From: Pyrus communis | Lineage: Eukaryota > Streptophyta > Magnoliopsida > Rosales > Rosaceae | NCBI RefSeq assembly: GCF_963583255.1 | Contig: NC_084804.1 | Span: forward strand, 17,426,723-17,490,722 | Length of the DNA: 64,000 nucleotides | Reading direction: 5' to 3' | Part shown: in pieces, positions 12,018-24,670 of the stretch | How positions within the stretch are numbered: position 1 is the first letter of the stretch | Layout of the letters: each line of letters starts with the position of its first letter | Notes under the pieces: model-generated | Told to the model about the DNA's origin: nothing | What the model saw: only the letters and a program-made list of their open reading frames with translations | The model's database searches: none | Position numbers and translations under genes: made by a program

Positions 12018-12345
12018 CGTAATTTCTTGCACGACCCGTTAATTCAACACGAAACGACACGAAAATAACAGATTTTAGGTCAATCCGTTAACAAGTTGGA
12101 TCATTACTAGCTCACCCATTATCAACAAATATGACACAAACACGATACGAACATAACCTATTTGCAAGGTCTAGACATGACCTATTAACTCGACACGAAA
12201 TGATACGACCTGTTAATGAGTCAGATCGTTATCAGGTCACCTGTTAAGAACCCGTTAAGATAACAGATTTGACATGACACGATCCATTAACATAACATGT
12301 GTGACACGAAAACAACAAACATGACCCGTTTAACAGGTCTAAAAA
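12018..12345. repeat. Degenerate repeat of CGACACGAA / CCCGTTAA motifs
   Basis: Motifs such as ACGACACGAAA, GACCTGTTAA, AACCCGTTAAGATAACAGAT and GACCCGTTTAACAGG recur irregularly through ~330 bases in both orientations. This pattern is common in plant interspersed repeats. No element boundaries could be fixed. Confidence 0.5.
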
Positions 12346-12413
12346 ACCCATGTGGCTGGAGTTATTAATTTAAAGTAGGATTCCAGAACATGATTAAGTT
12401 TCTCTAATCACAA

Positions 12414-13616
12414 TTATTTAGCCCTGTCCTTGATCACATCCATCCCCATCTCGGTCGGATCGGTCGCCTGAAGTTCATAGCTGATGCCATCTAAAACTCT
12501 CCTCAGCCCAGCTTTGGAGGTTGCATATAGTATTTTGGCCCTAATCCTTGATTCACTTGGTGACCTGTAAAAAATCCCAAAAATTCACATCACCTCCAGA
12601 TTCTCCTATTACTTGTTAAACAAAATGTGGCTTATGTGAATATAAAATAGGGAAGCGATTAAACAAGAAGTGAATTCCGCACTCTTGTTTGTCGCATGGA
12701 CTCTTCCCTTGTCTTTTTCGCCTTAGATTGAATGAATCAAATGACAATCAATAGGCATAAACAAAGGGAGAAGTGCAGACGAGAAAACGGGCGTGAAAAT
12801 CACCACCCTTCAAAAAACATGGTATAGTTTTATTTTTTATTAACAATTGTCATTCTTGAGATTTGAACTCAGACTTTCTCTAAAGATTAAATGTCGCTAT
12901 TTTTTCTAATGTGACAAGTAAGCAGAGGATATTTTATAAATCCAAAATTAGGTGCGGAAAACCCATTGGAAAAGAAAACCATGTACCAATGGACCATGAT
13001 GAATGATGGTGCACCAAAATTGGGTATTCCAAACAAGTCACAAATATTCCTACTAACCAAAAATGTCACCCCAATTAATACAAAATTCCCACGATTATCA
13101 TGATTAATTAGCAACATCTTAATCTTAATTCTGAATCAAAAATGGAAAATTAAAGAAATGAGAAAGAAGTGATTAATGACTGACCAAGCAATGAAGAAGA
13201 GTTTGCTCTTCCTGCAGTTATCAACAGTGACAAAATCAAAATCAAAGACTGCATATCTGCAATCATCTTTGGGCAAGGAGGCTGCCAGATCATCATAGTT
13301 TTCCCCTGGCCCACCAACTTTATCAACGGTCACCAGCCTCGATTCCTCATCGATCTTGAAAACAATGTATCTGTGAACCTTCTTCCATTTCATCTCCATG
13401 AATGAGTTCTTGCATTCATCGGTCACCCACATCCCAGTTGTGGCCTTTTCTCCTCAAACGAATAAATAAATAAGATAAATGTTACTCGCAAGCGCGCGAA
13501 TCAATTCAAGTAAACATAAACATAAACATAAAAATAAAAATTACTCGCAAGCGCATGAATCGATTGGATTGAAAGAACGGAATTGACAAATATACCATCT
13601 TGAAAGCCATTGCCAT
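12414..13616 (-). CDS. ADF5: Actin-depolymerizing factor, ADF5-like
   Basis: ADF/cofilin binds actin monomers and filaments and remodels the cytoskeleton. Three exons join: 13596-13616 (7 codons, MAMAFKM), 13185-13444 and 12414-12564, total 432 nt, 143 aa. Introns begin GTATAT and GTCAGT and end in AG. The short first exon is typical of plant ADF genes, and the MAMAFKMATTG start resembles Arabidopsis ADF5 (subclass III). Landmarks in order are the FMEMKWKKVHRYIVFKID block (the RYIVFK region is highly conserved), VGGPGE, DDCRYAVFDFDF, the FIAWSPSES junction and an actin-binding helix RIRAKILYATSK, ending DVIKDRAK. Ser/Thr near the N-terminus is a known phosphorylation region in the family, but the exact site is not inferred here. 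A TATAAAG lies ~110 bp upstream on the coding strand. All parts are intact. The ADF5 assignment over ADF9 is by resemblance only. Confidence 0.93.
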
Positions 13617-13721
13617 GGTTGCTGAAATTTGAAAGGGGATTTTTGCTTTTGCTTTTGCTTGTGCTCTCTGCTGTGCTGAGATTCTGAAGGCTGAGTCCTC
13701 AAAGTGTTGCTTTGCCTTCCT

Positions 13722-13728
13722 CTTTATA
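13722..13728 (-). promoter_or_regulatory. TATA box of the ADF gene
   Basis: TATAAAG on the minus strand, about 106 bases upstream of the ADF start codon. A start of transcription ~30 bases downstream would leave a 5' leader of about 80 bases. Confidence 0.55.
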
Positions 13729-13826
13729 AAAAGATAGGATTGCTGAAATGCCCTTTAATGTTGGGTGATATTACAACTTTATCCATGCTTAGATCTGTAC
13801 TGTACTGAATACCGTTCATTATCTTT

Positions 13827-14005
13827 TTTTTTTTTTTTTTCTTTAAAGGAAAACTAATGAAAGAGTTTGAAAATTTTGAATTTGAATGATAAAGACAAAA
13901 TAAATGGTAAAGTGAATAGTACCAGTATTGACTTTTTAGTGTAAAAATGTGATTTTTCGTTAAAGTGAACAGTACCGTGGACTTTTCGTTAAAACTTTTT
14001 TTTTT
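13827..14005 (+). mobile_element. Short MITE, family M1 copy 2, upstream of ADF
   Basis: It matches copy 1 (8780-8941) closely over GGAAAACTAATGAAA..GACAAAATAAATGGTAAAG, then TTTTCGTTAAAGTGAACAGTA, with long T runs at both ends. It lies ~210 bp upstream of the ADF start codon. Confidence 0.7.
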
Positions 14006-16300
14006 TAATGACCATGTTGCCCCTCTTAGTCAGTAGATTTAGTTTGTCGTTGCGTTGGTGACACTCGGGGTCTTGTCGCCCCTTCCAGCTGAGTTTAGTA
14101 GAGCATCGATTTGTGCCATCCATAAGATGTCATTCGATCAAATTGAAACGAGACAGAAAAAAAAAAATGCTAGAGAAATCAAGTTTTTAGATTATATTTA
14201 AAAAAAATATATATATATATATAAAATCTTAACCATCAATCTTTACATAATGTGACTTACAAAATATAGTTCAAGTAGACAATCTCTCTAGAAAATTAGT
14301 ACATGTTAAGGTGACTAAATTGTATATGAGGCTCAACGTCTTCCCATTTTTTTTCAAGTTTTAATATATGTCTATTTGAAGACGTTTATTCTTATACTAA
14401 ATCGTACTTGACCTAGTTATCCAAGTTGTTTCTTCTTCTTGTTATTGACCAGCTCGTATCCATGTTCATTCATAGTTGCTAATAGGTCATTGCCAAGGAG
14501 CGAATTTTCTATGAGGTCGTAATACTAAGTGGTAATCTGATGGTTAGGATTGACGTCAGAAAATTTTCATTTTCCCATCGTAATACATTCAAGGGTGGTG
14601 TTTTGTAACCTTTATGTACATCCACACCAAGAGGGTCACTATTGAAGGTTTTCATACTGCTATTTAAACCGTTATTTGACAACCTTTTGATGAGAATATA
14701 TGGGGTGGATATTCAATATAAAACTTTTGATGCATAGATAAATACTCTTAATCACTTTAACTTCAAACTCTTTGCAGGTTAAAACTCAAATCAAAAAGCT
14801 ACGCATCAGATGAATCGATCAATACGGAATACCATAGTGACCTATACACAAGTTGGTCAATCTGTACAAGTTTCCCTAAACTAGAACGAATACAGATGGT
14901 ATGCTGGTCCCATCTGGGATCACACACCCACATCCCAATCTCCCATCACACTATTCATATCGTTGTGTGCTTCAATGAATCTTTGCGTGCAAGCGAAGGA
15001 GAAAACTGAAGAAAGAATTCAACTCATCACCCTTGTGCAGAAAAACAGGGGTTCGGGGTGACTACAGATAAAAAGAAAGAAAGAATAGAATATGGGGTCT
15101 AGTTAAAATGCTACGTCTTACTCAGTGGTACAAGTTTTATGTAAGTTCTAATCATTGCAAGACTCATTACATCCCTATATATAAGATCGAAACTGTTGAT
15201 TTTTCATACCACTAAATAGTACGTACTATGGAAGAACAATTGCATATTCTGATTAGTAAGAAAACACAAAACTTGCCAACTTGTTTTGTGTAGTTCTTCT
15301 TGTTTTTTATATTCATAATTATTTTAGGGTTTTGAGTTCTTCCACAGATTTGTCTGTGAAAAGTGGTAGAAGAGAGAAGCAGCAAGCCAACATTCATCCC
15401 ATAAAATAATGGTCACCAAATATTGGTGATAAACATGACCCATCTGATTGGGGGTGTGGGGGTGGAAAGGTAGAATATACAAGCACTAGAATCCATGAAA
15501 TTTTGCATACAACTGCTGAGTACATGCATGGATGTGTGTATGGGAAAACATGCCCTTTCAACTGAGGGAGACCACCCGACAAATCTATGGCTTCTTTCTA
15601 ATGGAAGTACTTAATAGCGGTTCATGTTACAAATCGAGTTACAATCTATTGATACTTCTCTTTACAATGTTGAAATAGGTCTTAGTCTATCCGGCGATAC
15701 TTCTCTTTCCAATGTTGGAAGAGATGGTAGTTCGGTGGTACTTCTCCTTACAAAGTTGAAACAGATTACAAATTCGAAGGTAACATACTTCTCTTTTACC
15801 CTAACCCCTAGAAAGCTCGATCAACGCCACAACTTGTGGGTGTGGTTCATTTATTTGTTCAAATCTGAGTTTATAGGCCTCAAAATCTATGGTCAAGGCA
15901 TGGTTTTGACATGAACAATATGACCTGGATTTGATGCCACCCAACAGATTTTAGCTTCTTTCTTGTGGAGGTACTTGGTGGTTCACATTGATGAGGAGGC
16001 ATAATGGCCTACATAACAAGACTTGCAGTTTTCAAGCAATTATATATAACCTCTCTCAAAAAAGAAAACTAGGAAAATTTGATTCGGAAAATATGCACAA
16101 ATAAAACTGATTACAAACATTTAATAAAAAGCAAAACTATCCAGACACTGATACAGACGCACTAAACCGTGGTTTCTATATAGTTTATCGTAATCCATAA
16201 TATACCGTTATTTCTGTATTTGGATAAAAGTTTGTAACCTGTTCTATTATCCATATTTCCCGTGCAATTTTCGAGCAAAACTAGCTGAACAGCAAATAAA
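14006..16300. other. Intergenic region between ADF and RPN10
   Basis: No gene was recognised. Contents are a short AT run near 14208-14222 and loosely repeated segments at 15588-15800: GATACTTCTCTTTACAATGTTG-like units near 15650, 15704 and 15738, plus a GGCTTCTTTCT..GTACTT block echoed near 15952. Confidence 0.5.
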
Positions 16301-16921
16301 TAGTACAAGGCTACACAAAAATGTCAAAAGACATTTCCTTTGAGAAGCTAGACAAAAATTTACCGCTGCTACCAAATGCTGGCCTCAATGCATATGAAAT
16401 TTCTTGGAAGGCCTCCGAAAGACATTGCATAGACCATAAGAACCCGAAATTCAAATCCACACGGATGAGATTCAAAGCTTTTAGATTGGTGAATCTTAAC
16501 AAAAAGGCATCTAAATCTAACAAGTAGTCATTCTATTAGCAGCCAGTAAGAAAACGTCAGTTTCCATGAGCTGTTGTATGATAGAGCAAATTTTATCGAA
16601 AAACAGCTGACCACTTGTTAACCACTACCAGCGTATTGCAGACTATTAAAACACAGTAAACATATGGAATCTGGAAATCTCTCTGTTCTTATCCTTCTTT
16701 TTTGTCCAATAAAACAACTGTAAATGATGTCAAGAAGTTTGGAAGAGTTCATCCCATTGCTTAAGTTCTGCTCAACATGAATATAAATGCAGAATAATTT
16801 GATTAAAGTATAATCACTAAAACCCTAAACTTCTTGTATCATCCTCCCACAATTTAAAGAAGCCTCCCTCAGAATCTGAATGCTTACTTTCAAGATACAG
16901 AAGTCGTTCTAGTCACAATCT

Positions 16922-19900
16922 TCATTTGTCCTCATTCGATGGTTCTTCTTTGTCCTTCTGCTGGGACAGCAATTACATAGAAGAGAAACTATTTAGTTGT
17001 TGAAAGTAAATTCTAGAAACTTTTCGTTTTGGAAGAAACAAAAACTTACATCTAGAAACTTACAAGAACAGATATTAACACCAAATCAAAAGACGAATTT
17101 TGTGACAGAAAATTCAGGATCATAACCATTCATGCAAGAAGTTTATGTAGAAGGTTTGTGAACACACCTCAGACTGATTCTTCAGAGATGCAAGAAGATC
17201 TTTCACTGAAGGATCGTTGGGGTCAACTCCTGGAAGCTGTAAGAAAAATAACATATCAGAAAAGAAGCAACAGAAAAAATAGCTATATATAGTAAAAGAG
17301 TTAGGTTCTGTTACACATACAGATTCAAGGATAGATGATATAAAAGACTGATCCTCCAACACCTTGCTCGCATCGGTCTGGGAGGATGGCTCCCCTGCAC
17401 TTTCCTGCATCGACATTTGAAGAGCTGCATGCAGCAAAGATATAATAAGCAAGCCGAAACAAATATCACTTTGTCAAAGTTAAGATTTTCAAATTAAAGG
17501 CCACATTAATTACATAGACAAAAGGTAAAAGGAAGAACCAAAAAAGGTCACATGATAGGTGTTTCACATTTTGACGCCCAACTACACCAAACTAGTAAAT
17601 GATTCATGTTCTCAGGGCAGCTACGGGTATGAATTGGCGTGAATCCATAATTCATAGATTTGGAATTAAGAAAACCATACCACTAGTCACAACAGCTGAC
17701 AGTGAATTACATAAAGCAAGTAGACCACTAAGGAATGTCTTATTCTTCTGGAGGTAATGCTTACTTCTTTAAAGTCAAATGACTATAGAGATAGCTAGAA
17801 TCTATTAAAATGAATGCGATCCAAGAATCATACAAGAATACTTGTACAAATTGAAGTTTGTAAGAGGATATATCTCGTGTTAAACGAGTGTGCATGGAAC
17901 GGAACAGAGGCATCCTGTAAACAGATCTCCACAAGCAAAAAAGTAAAAGAAGCTCAAGTTACCACACAAAACTAACAATATAAAATGTAAGAAACAAAAG
18001 AACACACCTAATGCCAACTCCTGATCCGCACTAGTTGCTTCGGACATCTCAGTATCACCTGCTGAATGACCAGTTCCAGTGACGTTCATTGACATTGCAA
18101 GAGCCTCCTTCAGCAAGTCATTCTCATCAACCTATCACACATATCATGAGCCAAGGACAATTCAAATTATAACAGTTCTTTGAACGATAAAAAATGACGA
18201 CAGAAAAGACAACAATATAGACTTTAAGAACCATACAAGATCATGCAAGCAAACATAACAAAAAAAAATCAAAGGAGGAACTGAAACCAACCATATTATC
18301 AGTATGTTTCTTATCCTCATGGGGAGAAGAAACATTAGCTTGATCTGTCATGGTTATATCTTCTGATTTGGATGACGGTTCCCCTCCTTTCCCACCAGCT
18401 TCTTCAGCAGCTCTTTTGGCAGCAGCTTCTTGCCTAGCCCTTTCCTCTTCCATAGAAACTCTAAGGGCGAGAGCAAGCTCAGGATCAATGTTGGGATCAA
18501 CTCCAAAGTCATACCCAGAGCCACCAATAGCAGCAGCAGTTGCTGCTGCCGCCGCCACTGCAAAACCACTTCCTCCTTCTCCGTCACCAGTAAATACAGG
18601 TGTACTGCCATTAAATAAGAAAAACTTCATATCACGGGAGGCATAATATAATTATACGCTGTGCTGTAACGTGTTCACTAGGTTATCCAACAACAATTCC
18701 AGCCAAGTGACACATAGAACATGTGTGAAGATAGAAAGAAAAGTAGAAACTTACGCCTATTGATTTTCTAAGAAGTAATTCAATAAGTAATACTTTGAGC
18801 TTATATACATGTTCTTGCACAACTTCTCCTTTTAACAGAATACCTACTCTTCTCACTTCTCCATTCTTTCTTTGTATAACATGCATTGTTCTTATAAACA
18901 ATAGCATGAATCTAAACCTATATTGCAATTAGTTCCATCAACAAATAATTTTATAATTGGCATTACAAGATGATATACAAACAGACAAGAGAAAAAATAA
19001 TAAACACACACCTTATAAGAACATCCGAGAGAGCATTTGGACCAGGAGGGATGTGTACTATATGACTGCTTTCATTATTATTAACAGCAGACAGAAGGGC
19101 CTCCAGCTTCTCTGGCTTCCCATCATCCTCTTCACCAAAATCAACAATGTCAAGAGCAACACTGTTCTTTTTCAATTTCTTCCCTATCGATTCCAACAAC
19201 TTCTTTTCAAATTTAACAGGACTGAACACAGAATAAGAGGTTGATGTCAACAACACAAAAGAAGCAAAACAGAAAGGAAAAGTTAGAAGTTAGCACTATA
19301 TACCTTCCAGCAAAAACAATAATCCGCTGTTGTTGATTTTTGTTTTGACGATGCTTAAGAGCCAGCTGAGCTACCTGGATTGCAGCTGCTATGTTCATCT
19401 CACCTCCCATCTCCAGACCTATACAATAGGAATTAGAGAACCGCAAAGAATTAACCAAACTAAAAAAGGGGTAATTTGACGGGCATCACGATGGAACGAT
19501 TTCCACAATGAAGAGATAATAAGGTACCTAACAAACTAAAACTTAGACAAAATCCAGCACGCAAAAGAACACAAATCACACTTAAAACGGCCTCACCATC
19601 TCTTATTACTTATTCTGTGGATAGTAAGATCCAGTCTCACATTCATACACGATAATATCTAGTACTAAAGCTTTCTCGAGTTTCACTCCAAAATTCAAGT
19701 TACAGCTCTGGATTATAATGTCCCTCTTAGAGTATGATCATTCATATTCAACAAAACCATTCCAACAGTTTCCTTGATAAAATTGATCAGCTATTTAACT
19801 CTACAAGTAAGCTAAACATATAAAGTTTTCGAATTTAAACTGGACCAAACTAGCAAATTAGTTATGAATTAAGAAACTATACCATGCATGCAAGCCAAAA

Positions 19901-20300
19901 TCCTGCCAAGATCAGAGGTTGGAGTAGCCAAAACCCGAACCCCTTTGCCCGCCATTGTCAATACCCCAACTGTATTCTCCGGATTAGCCTGCCCAGTTTA
20001 CAAACACCATTTTTAAAAAATTGAAGTGGTTTTACAAGTTGTTAAAGAGAAAAACTTGATTAAAAATAGAAATAAAACCTGGGTTTTGGCACCACAGATG
20101 AGATTAATGGCGTCAGCTTGAGCCTGCAATCGGGAGGGAGAGTAATCGCCGTTTCGCATCCATTCGGAATTGTCGACGCAGATCATAGTCGCCTGAGTAT
20201 TCGTCAAATTTAAGCATAATCATCAGAAATTTGTATGCGAAACCCTAAAAAATTGAAACTTCGGAAGAAGAGGAAGAAGAGGGCTGACCTCGAGAACCAT
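16922..20300 (-). CDS. RPN10: 26S proteasome regulatory subunit RPN10/PSMD4
   Basis: RPN10 is a ubiquitin receptor of the 19S proteasome cap and recruits polyubiquitylated substrates. Ten exons: 20289-20300, 20079-20192, 19883-19988, 19304-19418, 19012-19221, 18292-18604, 18008-18131, 17321-17424, 17168-17236, 16922-16960; total 1206 nt, 401 aa, all introns GT-AG. The N-terminal half is the VWA domain ([66 protein letters not shown]). Three ubiquitin-interacting motifs follow: ~227-240 ([14 protein letters not shown]), ~295-306 ([11 protein letters not shown]) and ~326-339 ([14 protein letters not shown]). An alanine-rich stretch lies at ~201-212. The C-terminus is acidic/charged ([11 protein letters not shown]). 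Length and domain order fit plant RPN10. The last intron has a CAGCAG acceptor, so the product may be 400 or 401 aa. A Copia element lies just upstream. Confidence 0.95.
16957..16962 (-). other. RPN10: NAGNAG tandem splice acceptor, RPN10 last exon
   Basis: On the coding strand the last intron ends ..CCCAGCAG. Splicing after the first AG keeps a glutamine codon, and after the second drops it. Both keep the frame, because exon 9 ends on a codon boundary. Confidence 0.7.
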
Positions 20301-20512
20301 GGTTACAGAGATTGTTGAACTTCTTGGGCTTCACAACCCAAAACTTCAAAAGAGGGTCTCCAACTCTCCGCTGTGTTTGTCTAAAATGTGTAATTCTGAA
20401 AATTCCCAATTGTATCTGTATATTATATTTTGCGTTACTTTCCGGTTAACTTTTTCAATATTATAAACACAACCCCCATTTCTCTATTTATTATTTTATT
20501 CGTATTGGCATT
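20301..20512 (-). promoter_or_regulatory. RPN10 5' leader and remaining proximal promoter
   Basis: About 210 bases separate the RPN10 start codon from the first transposon sequence. It is AT-rich with TATATTATA-like sequence near 20420-20430, but no single TATA box is convincing. Any more distant promoter elements lie beyond the inserted DNA. Confidence 0.4.
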
Positions 20513-20540
20513 ACGAGAAAATTGTAGTAATGGTTTATCT

Positions 20541-20784
20541 ATTAAAAGAAAGGAAATCTAGGTTTTAGTAGATGAAGAAGAGAGAGAAATGTAGAGAGAG
20601 AGACTCAAATGAATGTTTTCTTATTTCTGTCACTCAATCTTACAAGAGAAGATTTTTCTACTATTTATAGTCTACTCTATTTAGTAACTGCCTTGCTTAA
20701 CTATTAAGCAACTATACATTCATCTTATCCATTACAAACTTGCCACATGGCATCTTAACTACCTTTTGATCTTTACAGTTATTA
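20541..20784 (-). repeat. 3' LTR of element C, facing RPN10
   Basis: This is the 3' LTR in the element's own direction. It carries a TATA box, CTATAAATAG, on the minus strand at 20661-20670. Transcripts started here would run directly into the RPN10 leader, whose start codon is ~360 bases further on. It differs from the 5' LTR by a GA-repeat expansion near 20575-20605 and scattered substitutions. Confidence 0.85.
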
Positions 20785-20797
20785 GCCCCCCTCAATC

Positions 20798-21202
20798 TTA
20801 ACCAGGACTCCCAAGGTTAAGATTGTAACAGTGATGAATAAAGGAAGGGATGTGAAGACCCTTAGTGAATATGTCTGCAACCTGCTCCTTGGTAGGAATG
20901 TACTGAACAACCAGATCACCTTTTTGAACCTTCTCTCGCACAAAGTGATAGTCTGTATCAAGATGTTTGATACGAGAGTGATACACCAGATTCGAAGTTA
21001 ATGCTAACGCATAAAGGTTGTCACAATGTAAAATGGGAGGAGAAGGCAGAAACACATTTAAGTCCTTTAGTAATGACTGAATCCACCAAACATCAGCTGC
21101 ACAATGAGCTAAGGCTTTGTATTCTGCCTCAGTTGAACTTCTAGAAATAGAAGGCTGCTTTTTAGACTGCCATGACATAGGATTGGATCCCAAATAAACC
21201 AC
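20798..21202 (-). pseudogene. Copia RNase H (element C)
   Basis: A 134-residue frame reads the Copia RNase H domain: NPMSWQSKKQPSISRSSTEA near the start, then EYKALA, DVWWIQSLLKDL, CDNLYALAL, and HIKHLDTDYHFVRE-type residues (here RIKHLDTDYHFVRE), QYIPTKEQVADIFTKGL. The key D, E, D residues of the family appear to be present. Part of the broken Pol polyprotein; the start is not a real start. Confidence 0.85.
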
Positions 21203-21453
21203 AAATCTAGTAATGGACTTACGAGTATTGATATCAGCCGCCCAGTCGTAATCAGAAAAAGCTGAAATGGTGTGATCAATGGTTGACTTGTATGTTAAAT
21301 CACATTGTAATGCGCCCTGGATATATCACAGTATTCTTTTAACCAAGTAATAATGAGAGTCAGTGGTTGATGCATAAATTGGCAAACAACACCAACAACA
21401 TGAGCTATATCAAGTCGAGCAAAGGTAAGATATTGCAAAGCTCCGACAAGGCT

Positions 21454-22131
21454 TCAATATAGAGTAGGATCTAAAAGAGGTGTACCTTCTGAAATGAGGA
21501 GTTGTGTATGAGGTTTGGAGTGTGTAGGAGAAGGTTTACAATGTTTCATGCCAGCCTTGATAAGCAACTCCTTAGCATATTTAGTTTGATTGACACACAA
21601 ATCACCATTCTCCTTATATTGAATATGAAGACCAAGAAAATAAGTGAGTTGTCCCATGTCTTTAAGATCAAACAATGTCCCAAGGTTAGTGACCACCTCT
21701 TGAACTTGAGTAGAACTAAAGCTTGTAAGTATAATGTCATCTACATATAAAAGTAGAATGACAACATGAAGACCATCATGTTTCACAAAAAGGCTAGTAT
21801 CAAACTAAGAAGCTACAAATCCCAAGATAGGGAAAACTTCGGTGAATTTAGAATGCCATGCTCGGGGAGCTTGTTTAAGCCTATAAAGGGATTTGACAAG
21901 TTTGCAAACATGAGAAAGATATCGAGAATTCACAAATCCCTGTGGTTGACGCATATAAACCTCCTCATGTAAATCACCATGAAGAAAGACATTTTTAATG
22001 TCTAACTGCCTGAGCTTCCATTTACAAGTGGTGGCTAAAGCTAGGATAAGTTTAACTGTAGAATGACGCAGTACGGGACTGAATGTTTCTGAATAATCAA
22101 CACCGTGTTCTTGAGTAAAGCCTTGAGCCAC
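21454..22131 (-). pseudogene. Copia reverse transcriptase (element C)
   Basis: Two neighbouring minus-strand frames (21805-22131 and 21454-21786) split one reverse transcriptase domain. The first has [20 protein letters not shown] and [15 protein letters not shown], and the second has the catalytic LLLYVDDIILTS and DLKDMGQLTYFLGLH. A stop near 21802 and a small gap separate them. Upstream codons ([16 protein letters not shown]) can be read further right but are interrupted. Confidence 0.85.
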
Positions 22132-22590
22132 TAAACGAGCTTTATATCTGGCTACAGTACCATCTGCATTTCGTTTAATTTTGTAAACCCATTTACAACC
22201 AACAATAGACCTGTTTTCAGGTAGAGGAACTAAAACCTAAGTTCCTTGTGTTTGCAAAGCATCATACTCCTCTTGCATGGCTTTTTTCCATTGAGAATGA
22301 GAGCTAGCACTTCTAAATGTTTTAGGCTCATCAACATCAACAATATCAACCAGAAACGTATAACCAAAAAAGGTGGAAAAATCTTCATCAATATGCAATG
22401 ACTGAAGTTCTAGGACAACATCAAGATAGGCAGAGTAATCCTTCCTAGTAATAGCACCAGTTTTTAGTCTAGTTTGAATGGATGATCGTGGAGGAGGAAG
22501 AAGTACCTGGAGATGAGATGAGTTGAGGACAGGTAATAAAGGAGAATGATTATGAGAATGAGTTGAAGTGGATGTTTCAGATTCCTGTGA

Positions 22591-23797
22591 TTATTCAAAA
22601 ACATAAGGTAAGTTGGCATTTGTTGACATCTTTGATGAAACAGACTGTAAAGATTCAATATTAGTAGATGGAGGCATTGAATTTGTAGAAGTTGTAGATG
22701 TACCATATATGGGAATTGGAACAATAACTGATGAGGAACTATGTGATAGAGACTGCATTGACGTCTTAGATGAAGATGATGAAGGTAGTCTAGCAGGGAA
22801 CATTGTTTCATCATGGACCACATGTCTCAAAAGTATCAACTTCTTTGATTGCAAATTATAACAGAGAATGCCTTTATAACCAACAACATATCCCAGAAAG
22901 ATACATAATGCAGATATTGGTTGTAACTTGCTTTGAGTATATGGTCTGAGGAAGAGGTACACAGTTGATCCAAAAATTCTCAAATGATCCAATTCTGGAT
23001 GTTTTTGATGCAGTGGAAAATATGGAAAGTTCATTTGTGTGGATATCACATCCCTTAATTAAATAGACTGCATGAGCACAAGCATAAAACTAGAACTCTT
23101 GAGATAATCCTGCTGCATTTAACAAAGTAATGGCATTCTTTATTATGTGTCGGTGTCTTTTCTCAACAAATCCATTTTGTTGAGGTGTATGAGGATAAGA
23201 GATCCGATGTACCATACCCTTTAGTGCAAGAAAGTTCTGAAATTGTTTGCTCATAAACTCACCACCCCCATCAAATTGAAGAGTTTTAATATTGGAACCA
23301 AATTGAACTGCCACGTAAGTATGAAACTTCACAAAAATACTGAACACATCTGATTTATTGCAAAATGGGAAAATCCACACGAATTTTGCACAATCATCGA
23401 CAAATGTTACATAATATCTATGACCTTCAACAAATTTAATAGGAGAAGGACCCCAAACATCGGAATGAATCTTTTCAAAAGAAAACAAACACCTATTGGA
23501 CTGCTGAGAAAAAGGTAATCGTGTCATTTTGCCATGAATACAATCTGTGCACAAGAGCAATGTGACCACGTTTGCCATAAATTTAACACTAAACCAAATT
23601 AGGCGTAGCATTTGGACTTCTGTAAAAACAGTTAGGAGCCGTGTGACCTCGTCATTGACATATATGACACTCAGGTTGCATAGTGAATCTGTGATCTGTA
23701 TTGCCATTCCAAGATTGCCATCATTATCTAAAGTTGGGACCAGAACCTTGCACTTTGTTGTAAAATGGCTTAGAGCCCCCTCTTTGTTGCCCTCCAA
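22591..23797 (-). pseudogene. Copia integrase (element C)
   Basis: The frame at 23090-23797 carries the integrase core with its acidic triad in the contexts KIHSDVWGPS, TLQFDGGGEF and QQNGFVEKRHR. The 22591-23049 frame carries the C-terminal GKQ-type part (LRIFGSTVYLFLRPY, CIFLGYVVGYKG). A stop and a short gap near 23050-23090 divide them. The gag-pre-integrase region lies upstream and is degraded. Confidence 0.85.
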
Positions 23798-23920
23798 AAG
23801 AATTCCTGGAATTATTAGAAGACCTAGGCCTTGGAGTAAAATTGTTTAAAGCACTTCCAGTGAATCCAAAACCATAACCATAAGGCATAGTTAATGGAGA
23901 TGGAATGGAAAGGGAAATTG

Positions 23921-24670
23921 TTAAGGCATATGTGGAATGCCAGAAGTATGAGAATGCATTGGTGAGGGAACAAGAGTATGATAATATGATCCTGGTGTGA
24001 TTGTACCAATAGTGGCAAATGACAAACCATCATGAGAATTAAAACTTGAAGAAGAACCGGCTCCAGAGTTTTGTGAAGAAGAACCTCCTTGCATAAACAT
24101 AGTTGTCATTGAATAAGACAGAGTGTTTTCCATGCCCTTAATTTCCCTTTCAGTCTTTAACAATTAAGCGCGAAATTATTTCAGAGATATAGATGACTCC
24201 CTAGCCAGGCCAGCCAATGCAGCAATCATCATATCATTCTCATAAATAAATTCCCCTGCTGCAATGAGTTGATCTCGAATGGATTTCAACCTTGACAGAT
24301 ACTTGTCAATAGAGTCAACACCCTTTTGAAGAGCTTGAAACTTAGTTTTGAGCATATTAATTTTGGATTTAAACACAGTAGCATACCTATCTTCAAGAGT
24401 AGTCTAAGCTTCATCATGAGCTGTTTTGTAGCCAAGAACATGCTTAATAGCATCATCAGACAATGTGGCAATTAGAAGACTATGCAAAGCAAGATCAGTA
24501 GTCTCCCATTCTTGAAATGCAGTTGTAATTTCTTTAGTAACTCCCGTTTCAGTATTGATCACAAACTTTGGAGGACACACAAATGTGCCATCAAAGTGGT
24601 CAAATAACTTGTAACCTTTTAATATTGACTGAAATTGGAATGCCCATTTAGAGTAATTGGAATTACCCAA
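23921..24670 (-). pseudogene. Copia Gag (element C)
   Basis: Three adjacent frames (24404-24670, 24176-24376, 23921-24163) cover the Gag polyprotein. YSKWAFQFQSILKGYKLFDH is typical of the Copia Gag N-terminus. LQKGVDSIDKYLSRLKSIRD and a Ser/Gly-rich tail with QGGSSSQNSGAGSSS follow. Stops near 24402 and 24170 make it non-functional. Confidence 0.8.

Noticed and set aside
16311..16527. Overlapping 68-70-codon frames on both strands downstream of RPN10
   Set aside because: No family resemblance and open on both strands; probably chance.
18350..18646. Plus-strand and shifted frames over RPN10 exon 6
   Set aside because: They are alternative-frame or antisense readings of the alanine-rich part of RPN10.
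22464..22861. Extra frames of 80-120 codons overlapping the Copia integrase
   Set aside because: Shadow readings of element C integrase and linker sequence.
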